NCBI GenBank assembly: GCA_016722075.1
Contig: JADKGW010000001.1
Span: 2,294,001 to 2,358,000, forward strand
From: Candidatus Kouleothrix ribensis
GTDB lineage: Bacteria > Chloroflexota > Chloroflexia > Chloroflexales > Roseiflexaceae
DNA length: 64,000 nucleotides
Reading direction: 5' to 3'
Below the pieces are notes generated by a model. That model saw only the letters and a list, made by a program, of their open reading frames with translations. It was not told where the DNA came from and searched no databases. Numbering within the stretch: the first letter of the stretch is position 1; every line of letters starts with the position of its first letter. The position numbers and the translations under genes were made by a program. Below, in pieces: positions 60,001-64,000 of the stretch.

Positions 60001-61434
60001 GGCATCGCCCATCACGGTATACTCTTTACGCACCGCACTACCGACATTACCGGCGAACGCGGTGCCCAGGTTCAGGCCGATGCGCTGGCGTAGAATGTTC
60101 GAAGCGTTGAAGGCTGAGGGTTGAAGGTTGCCGTCAATTTCACCGTCTTTCGCCGTTGAACCTGCTAACCTGTAACTTTCAAATCTGTAACCCTCGAGCA
60201 TTTCAGCGATCTGGGCGTTTACTGTGCCGAGCTGGGCCTGCATCTCGAGCGCAGCGCGGGCAGCCCGCTCGGCGTGATCTTCATAGGCGGCCGGCGCGCC
60301 GAAGATCGCCAGCAGCTTGACGCCGGCATCGGCCACGTCGAGCTTGTTGACCATGCCGCCGAACTGCTCGATCGCCGCGTGCATGGCCGCGACATAGGCC
60401 TGCACGGCCTGCGCGGCCTGCGCGGGCGGCAGCGCCTCGGCCAGCGCCTCGAGCCCGAGCACCTGGGCGAACAGCACCGTCACCGGCCGCAGGTCGGCCT
60501 CGATCTGCGGAAGCTGCGGATCGGCGAGGATGCGCCGCAGCAGCACCGCCGGGATGTAGTGGCAGATCCGGTCGAGCTCGCCCAGCAGCTGCGTAATCGC
60601 CAGCTCGGGCGGCGTGAGGATGGGCGGGTCGTCGGGCAGCGCCACGTGCGGGCGGGCCGGCGCGCGCATAGCGTCGACGCGGTAGAAGCCAGGCGCCACC
60701 GGCTCGGCCTGTACGAAGCCGGCCAGCGCCGCCCAGGCCTGGGGGCCAACCACCAGCTCATTCGGCTGGGCGTGGCCCTCGGCGATTGCCACGCGGTTGA
60801 CGGTGGCGCCGAGCACGCTGTAGTGCAGCTGATCGGTGCCGCCCGCGCTCACAAACGCCACGCGCCCGCTCTCGACGCCGACGTGCAGGTGCATGGGGAA
60901 GCTACCAACGCCCGGCACCTCTTGCACATAGCCGTGCATCGCCGCCTGAAGCGCCAGCGCGGCGCGGGTGGCCGTGCGCGGGTGGCGGTCGTCGCCGAAG
61001 TAGACCAGCAGCGCATCGCCGCCAAAGGCCACCAGGTCGCCGCCATAATCGTGGATCACCTGGATCAGCTGCGAGAAGATCTGGTTCAGGCAGGCCGTCA
61101 CCATCTCGATGCCCTCGCGGCCGAGCGTGCTCAGCCGCTCGGCCAGCGCAGTCGAGCCCGAGAGATCGGCGAACAGCAGCGAGCCATCGACCCAGCGCAG
61201 CCACGGGTTGGCCAGCCGCTCGTGCAGCAGCTGGCTGCTGAGCATGCGCGGCAGGTACGAGCTGATCGCCGCGCGGGCACAGGCGAGATGCACAAATGCT
61301 TCGACCACGCGCTGCCGGGGAGGGGCGCCGCTCACCAGATCGCCGGCGAGGTCGGGCGGCACATAGCGGTGGATCAGCGCAATCTCGGCCGGGCCAAGCG
61401 CGCCAGGAGGTTGTAAGCGGTCGGGCTGGGCCAT
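57013..61434 (-). CDS. Soluble-adenylyl-cyclase-like protein: two cyclase domains, AAA ATPase, TPR
   Basis: 1473 residues in the order C1-C2-AAA-TPR, the layout of mammalian soluble adenylyl cyclase. C1 (about 80-240) has metal-binding Asp90 (LFADLSGST) and Asp140 (AFGGDAL), but Ile217 where the catalytic Arg is expected. C2 (about 318-520) lacks the first Asp (FAQVLG) but keeps 'GDAVNVAARV' with Asn and Arg. One composite active site at the C1/C2 interface is therefore expected. Walker A 'GDAGIGKSRL' is near 577; later 'LLVVFEDLHWADPISVDLW' is Walker B. About ten TPR repeats fill 930-1440. Two short low-GC repeat-derived stretches interrupt it in frame (about 412-448 and 808-839). Confidence 0.9.
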   Translation of the reverse strand: MAQPDRLQPPGALGPAEIALIHRYVPPDLAGDLVSGAPPRQRVVEAFVHLACARAAISSYLPRMLSSQLLHERLANPWLRWVDGSLLFADLSGSTALAERLSTLGREGIEMVTACLNQIFSQLIQVIHDYGGDLVAFGGDALLVYFGDDRHPRTATRAALALQAAMHGYVQEVPGVGSFPMHLHVGVESGRVAFVSAGGTDQLHYSVLGATVNRVAIAEGHAQPNELVVGPQAWAALAGFVQAEPVAPGFYRVDAMRAPARPHVALPDDPPILTPPELAITQLLGELDRICHYIPAVLLRRILADPQLPQIEADLRPVTVLFAQVLGLEALAEALPPAQAAQAVQAYVAAMHAAIEQFGGMVNKLDVADAGVKLLAIFGAPAAYEDHAERAARAALEMQAQLGTVNAQIAEMLEGYRFESYRLAGSTAKDGEIDGNLQPSAFNASNILRQRIGLNLGTAFAGNVGSAVRKEYTVMGDAVNVAARVMNAAEWGQIWCSEVTMRAIDLRMHCEDRGHLVLKGKALPVQLFQLSGQRDDPLAELERGGGPLIGRDAELAWLTAQLDAACAGDGRALRILGDAGIGKSRLAAALIEGALARGVRVIQAACYSYTAGMPYAAWAEWLKALCAIVSGDTDALRERKLVRQLAALGPGMHEWLPLLGDLVRLDVPDNRLTRGLDAQLRQARRFELLEQLLLHAAQAGPLLVVFEDLHWADPISVDLWRRVTRGLAGRPIVLLGVQRPSEMFAAEPDAAHVLALNELARDQCGKLVEALAGGMLLPKSLVRQLVERSAGNPLFLSELLRTVLERLQLDKVQVERLESVTGMPPQPASLQSFKPASLLSDDWLDNLPDSLNGLLLSRIDRLDENSRSVLRIASVIGQRIPFGVLQSIQNFDQQVLLRELVRLDAADMTALERLEPERVHTFRHALTQEVAYQSMLYARRRELHGRIGEYLERRYAGDLDDYYGLLAHHYRLSDRRDKAVAYLHRAGQAAQAVFANDEAAQYFSWALDALGGDEADPRAWPIRDALGDVLATVGRYDEALAQHAAILAAPGCPPDTARRAHRKRGNVLEKQGQYAAALAELNQAMAIARSGVPGLAPLAISLINADIALVHKRLGAYDLAIAACEAGLRAIKDDPNSFDDEKIEARLHSELGGIYGNRGDYPRAREHFEHSLRLRTEVDDLPGMAASHNNLGYLWQLQSEYERAIEHYRVAEELARKINLRHFVVFAVGNTAYALMSLGAYAEAELRCHDVLTIASELNAQHNIAQSYEMLGLIAYYKGDYQASLQHYDRVLQIQRALGSVHQQGSTLANIAIVMNAQARFDEALDLARQALEYADTVQAQRLRAEALNAAAQAALGRHDAALVAEYARAALEISAAIGSKHDGGIAHRLLALLAAEQGQPFAADFDASISLFESIHDRFELARTWAEYGIALVRSSNPASGRAYLKQAEDTFNSIGAHGELQRLGRIVERSV
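58918..59010. repeat. In-frame repeat-like insertion in the cyclase/AAA protein
   Basis: Stretch with repeated 'gcttgccggttt(g)aagc' words (ggcttgccggtttgaagc, ggcttgccggttgggg) and lower GC than around it. It encodes 'MPPQPASLQSFKPASLLSD', which breaks an otherwise helical ATPase-domain linker. Confidence 0.5.
60092..60200. repeat. In-frame low-GC insertion within cyclase domain C2
   Basis: About 109 bases with 'gttgaaggctgagggttgaaggttg' and 'aacctgctaacctgtaactttcaaatctgtaacc' character, markedly AT-richer than the gene. It encodes residues about 412-448 between the helix 'NAQIAEML' and the core strand 'QRIGLNLGTAFAGNV'. The similarity to 'gttgaaggttgaaggttg' repeats is by eye. Confidence 0.6.
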
Positions 61435-61560
61435 ACCATCTTCTTTGCAACTGGAGTGTACCGGGTTTATGGCCGCATGTCGTACGCACTAGTGGCATTA
61501 TAGCCCAGCAGGTCGGGCCTGACAAGCCATCGATCGTGTTTATGCAGCGCTGCTATGGCG

Positions 61561-61598
61561 CATGATCATTCGGGGGTGCCCTGGGGCATGCGCGCCGG
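61561..61598. repeat. Dispersed copy of the 64-bp repeat core
   Basis: 'gatcattcggg...ggggcatgcgcgcc' matches the core of the units at 26931-27158 with a few changes. It lies upstream of the cyclase gene, whereas the array lies upstream of greA. Confidence 0.7.
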
Positions 61599-61774
61599 GC
61601 GGTAGAGTAAGAAGCGGGCAGGCGCAGATTTTGTAGGCTGGCGCATCCAGGCGCCATCGGCCCTCAGCCCCTGCCTTTCAGGTGGAGGGGTTTTCGTGGA
61701 TCGCGTGCCTATGCGATCGGCCCTCACGCCCCTGCCCCCTGCTCCCAATGTTGGGAGAGGGGGGTATCCTATCA

Positions 61775-61813
61775 GCGTTCCAATACGCTCGCTCCGCGAG
61801 CGCATTGGAACGC
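61775..61813. repeat. 18-bp inverted repeat (one mismatch)
   Basis: Arms 61775-61792 and 61796-61813 around TCC match at 17 of 18 positions. Outside them TCCTATCA (61767-61774) and TGATAGGA (61834-61841) are also complementary, so a larger nested structure can form. Confidence 0.75.
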
Positions 61814-61841
61814 CAAATTCGCACCCCCTCCCTTGATAGGA

Positions 61842-61894
61842 GAGGGGGTACGGGGGAGGGGTATCCATATAGCCCGGCGTGCTGGGCGAAACCC
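61842..61894. repeat. Dispersed 'gtacgggggaggggtatcc' element, copy 2
   Basis: Shares the 20-base block and following hairpin region with 48531-48586 as described for that copy. It is located 34 bases beyond the end of the DUF11 gene, the other one just after the histidine-kinase gene. Confidence 0.7.
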
Positions 61895-61927
61895 TACACC
61901 TGAGCGGCGGCCCGGCCCTGCATGTGC

Positions 61928-64000
61928 TCAGCGCGCCGCGACCGGCACGAACAGCTGCTGGCCCACGGCCATGCCGATCGGCATCACCACCACCGGCCCA
62001 TACTCGTGGGTCGTGCCGCTGTGCTCGATCTCGACCAGCCAGTAGCTTGCCGGCGCAGCATCGGCGGCCTGGTCGAGCCAGCTGTAGCTCGCGCCGCCCT
62101 GGCCGTGGCCTTTGGCCAAAATCGGCTCGGCGGTGATACGCGTCGCGTGCGCACGCAGGCCGTCGGCGCTGCGATAGATCGCAAAGGCCCAGCTCTGCAC
62201 CTCGCTGCTGGTGGCCCATTCCACCAGCACGCCGCCCGGCTTGCGCACGGCCGTGAACGAGCTGAGCGTGATCGCGGTTGGCGCGATCGGCGTGGTGACG
62301 CTGGCCTGGTCATCTTCGGCCGGGTTGCTGTTGCCGGGTGTCGAGTCGGGATCGAACTGTGCGGCTGCGCTCACCTGCGCGGTGTTCGTCACTTTGTTGT
62401 CGGTGGTCACCAGCACATTCAGCGTCAGCGTCGCACGCTGCCCAACCGCCAGCGGCCCGATCGCCCACGTGCCGGAGGCCGGCTCGTAGCTGCCCTGGCT
62501 GAGCTGGGCGCCCTGGTACTGTAGCCCATCCGGCAGCAGATCGGCTACCGCCACGCCGGTGGCAGCGTCGGGCCCCTGGTTCATCACGGTGATCGTATAC
62601 ACCAGCGGGTCGCCGTTACGCGCCAGGCTATTGCTGGCCGACTTGGTCAGGCTCAGGTCGGCCACCTGCGGCGTCACCGTCACGCTGGCCTGGTCGTCTT
62701 CGGCCGGGTTGCTATTGCCCGGCGCCGAGTCGGGGTCGGGCTGGTCGGCCGCGCTCACCTGGGCCAGGTTAGTTACGGCGGCAGCGCCGGCCACACGCGC
62801 CACCAGTGCCAGCTGCAGATCGCCGCCTACGGGGATGCTGCCAATCGCCCAGGTGCCGGTAGCCTCGTCGTAGAACCCGGCGCCGGGAGTACTCGACACG
62901 AAGGCAAGCCCGTCGGGCAGCAGATCGCTCACGGCTACGTCGGTAGCCACCGCCGGGCCATCGTTATGCACGCCAATCACGAACGTGACCAGATCGCCGA
63001 CATTCGGGCGCGGCTGATCGACCGTCTTGGTCAGCGAAAGGTCGGCTGCGGTGATCGCGTCGATGTCGCTGCCATTGGCCAGAAACAGGTTGCCGAGATC
63101 GTCGCGGTACGATAGTGTCACGTCGTTGCGCACCGGGCCGGGCGGGATGTCGGGTGCGGTGAGCAGCGCCAGCCGCACACTGCCGCCTGCGCCGGCGTTA
63201 ACCTTACCATTCAGCGTATAGGTCACCACACCAGCGCTCAGCGTGCAGCTACCGCTGTAGGGCGCATCGATCGCGCAGCTCTGGAAGATCGTGTGCGGCG
63301 GCAGCGTATCGGCGATCACCAGCCTCTGGGCCGCGCCCGGCACCGCCAGCGGGAACGGCGCCAGGTTGGCGGTGTTGGTGAACTGGATGGTGTAGTCGAG
63401 CAGCTCGTTCGGATTCACATCGACCCGGCCATCGTCTTTCGATACCAGCATGCGCGGCGTTGGCGGCTGCTGGAAGTAGGCCGGCACGCCCTGCTGGCCC
63501 TCCTGCACGAAATGCGTGTCGCTGCCGGCGCAGGTGATGATCTTCCACCAGCCCGGCTCGGGGTTGGCGATCGGATCGCCCAGGCCGCGATCAGTCAGGG
63601 TGCCGTTGTTCCAGCGGATGCGGGCCGAGGCCGTGCCGGGGAACGACTGGCCGTTCGGGCTGATATACATCACCGTGCCCGACGACTCCATGTCGAAGTT
63701 GTGGAACACAACCTGGCTCTGGCCGGGCGAGACATACTCGAAGAGTGTCAGGCAGCTGTTGGGGTTGCGCGGGTGCTTGAAGCCCGACTGGAGCACGCCG
63801 ATCACTGGCTCGTCGCCCGTGCCGGCCACGCCGTCGGGGTTATCGTAGCGCGCCGGCGGGGTGTTGTTCGGGTTATTGTCGTTGTCGAAGCCAACCCGCA
63901 CGCGCCACACATTGCCGTCGTCGTCGCCGGCCTCGGAGCGCAGCACGTAGGTGCCGCAGGCCGCCGGGGCCGCGATCGTGTAGAAGCGCCGCCAGTTGGC
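61928..64000 (-). CDS. DUF11-repeat surface protein, C-terminal part (cut by window edge)
   Basis: The frame is open to the right edge; 690 residues are visible and the N-terminus is missing. Two clear DUF11 domains ('ADLSLTKTVDQPRPNVGDLV...NTAQ/NLAQVSAADQPDPDSAPGNSNPAEDDQASV' pattern in each) follow a less typical first one ('MLVSKDDGRVDVNPNELLDYTIQFTN'). The C-terminal domain ('SFTAVRKPGGVLVEWATSSEV') resembles a fibronectin-like T9SS-style C-terminal module seen in Chloroflexota secreted proteins. These proteins are exported and usually structural or adhesive. Cell-wall anchoring is not evident. The function beyond a surface role is unknown. Confidence 0.85.
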   Translation of the reverse strand, partial: ANWRRFYTIAAPAACGTYVLRSEAGDDDGNVWRVRVGFDNDNNPNNTPPARYDNPDGVAGTGDEPVIGVLQSGFKHPRNPNSCLTLFEYVSPGQSQVVFHNFDMESSGTVMYISPNGQSFPGTASARIRWNNGTLTDRGLGDPIANPEPGWWKIITCAGSDTHFVQEGQQGVPAYFQQPPTPRMLVSKDDGRVDVNPNELLDYTIQFTNTANLAPFPLAVPGAAQRLVIADTLPPHTIFQSCAIDAPYSGSCTLSAGVVTYTLNGKVNAGAGGSVRLALLTAPDIPPGPVRNDVTLSYRDDLGNLFLANGSDIDAITAADLSLTKTVDQPRPNVGDLVTFVIGVHNDGPAVATDVAVSDLLPDGLAFVSSTPGAGFYDEATGTWAIGSIPVGGDLQLALVARVAGAAAVTNLAQVSAADQPDPDSAPGNSNPAEDDQASVTVTPQVADLSLTKSASNSLARNGDPLVYTITVMNQGPDAATGVAVADLLPDGLQYQGAQLSQGSYEPASGTWAIGPLAVGQRATLTLNVLVTTDNKVTNTAQVSAAAQFDPDSTPGNSNPAEDDQASVTTPIAPTAITLSSFTAVRKPGGVLVEWATSSEVQSWAFAIYRSADGLRAHATRITAEPILAKGHGQGGASYSWLDQAADAAPASYWLVEIEHSGTTHEYGPVVVMPIGMAVGQQLFVPVAAR

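Larger units (their letters stand above)
61435..61927. other. Repeat-rich intergenic region upstream of the cyclase gene
   Basis: About 490 bases lie between the convergent-free minus-strand genes (the DUF11 gene ends here, the cyclase starts at 61434). It holds a dispersed copy of the 64-bp unit (61561-61598), a CTCCCAA-TG-TTGGGAG hairpin near 61741-61758, an 18-bp inverted repeat (61775-61813) and the second copy of the 48.5-kb element. No coding region is supported. Confidence 0.6.

Overview
The window looks like a chromosomal segment of a large-genome, GC-rich filamentous member of the Chloroflexota (class Chloroflexia, Roseiflexus/Kouleothrix-like). This is inferred from gene content and style: a free-standing rpoB-rpoC pair, very GC-rich codon use, a soluble-adenylyl-cyclase-like giant protein, an NHLP-type small peptide, and many short interspersed repeats, several of them inserted in frame inside coding sequences. 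No rRNA, phage, transposase or CRISPR array was seen.

Layout. 0-6.2 kb (all minus): the N-terminal part of an acetyl-CoA hydrolase/transferase cut by the window edge, an alanine-dehydrogenase-like protein that lacks the expected catalytic residues, and a heterodimeric ABC exporter pair (A1/A2). 6.5-15.5 kb: tRNA-Arg(UCU) on the minus strand, diverging from rpoB-rpoC, each behind a recognisable sigma70-type promoter; a strong hairpin follows rpoC. 15.6-23.8 kb (minus): a possible long operon with a second ABC exporter pair (B2, tyrosine phosphatase, B1), an AAC(3)-like acetyltransferase, a HEPN-like/TM/SH3b protein and a MutS-type ATPase. 24-26.6 kb (minus): DinB-like protein, NAD-dependent epimerase, enolase-superfamily enzyme.

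26.6-33.1 kb: a repeat-packed intergenic region, then greA (with a promoter and a premature intrinsic terminator in its leader), lysS, a small protein plus a Doc-like protein with a destroyed Fic motif, a PlsC-like acyltransferase and a wax-ester synthase/DGAT. 33.3-36.5 kb: glycosyltransferase, a 38-bp repeat array, a VanZ-like protein, a small membrane protein and a hexuloisomerase-like SIS protein. 36.5-41.4 kb (minus): a complete YtfQRT/YjfF-type sugar ABC importer with a candidate operator. 41.6-48.5 kb: an FHA-wHTH regulator and a Ser/Thr kinase with a PQQ-type sensor domain (minus), diverging from a Tat/lipoprotein sugar-binding protein and a hybrid histidine kinase.

48.7-56.7 kb (plus): an alpha/beta hydrolase and three paralogous GT39-like membrane glycosyltransferases joined by ATGA overlaps, the first carrying an 87-residue repeat insertion. 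56.8-61.4 kb (minus): a two-domain cyclase/AAA/TPR protein immediately followed by a 72-residue NHLP-leader-like peptide gene. 61.4-64 kb: more dispersed repeats and the C-terminal part of a DUF11 surface protein running off the right edge.

The strongest leads are the greA leader terminator, the cyclase/NHLP-peptide pair, the in-frame repeat insertions (some at the same site in paralogues), a 200-bp identical patch between two ABC genes that suggests gene conversion, and proteins with recognisable folds but missing catalytic residues (Ald-like, Doc-like).
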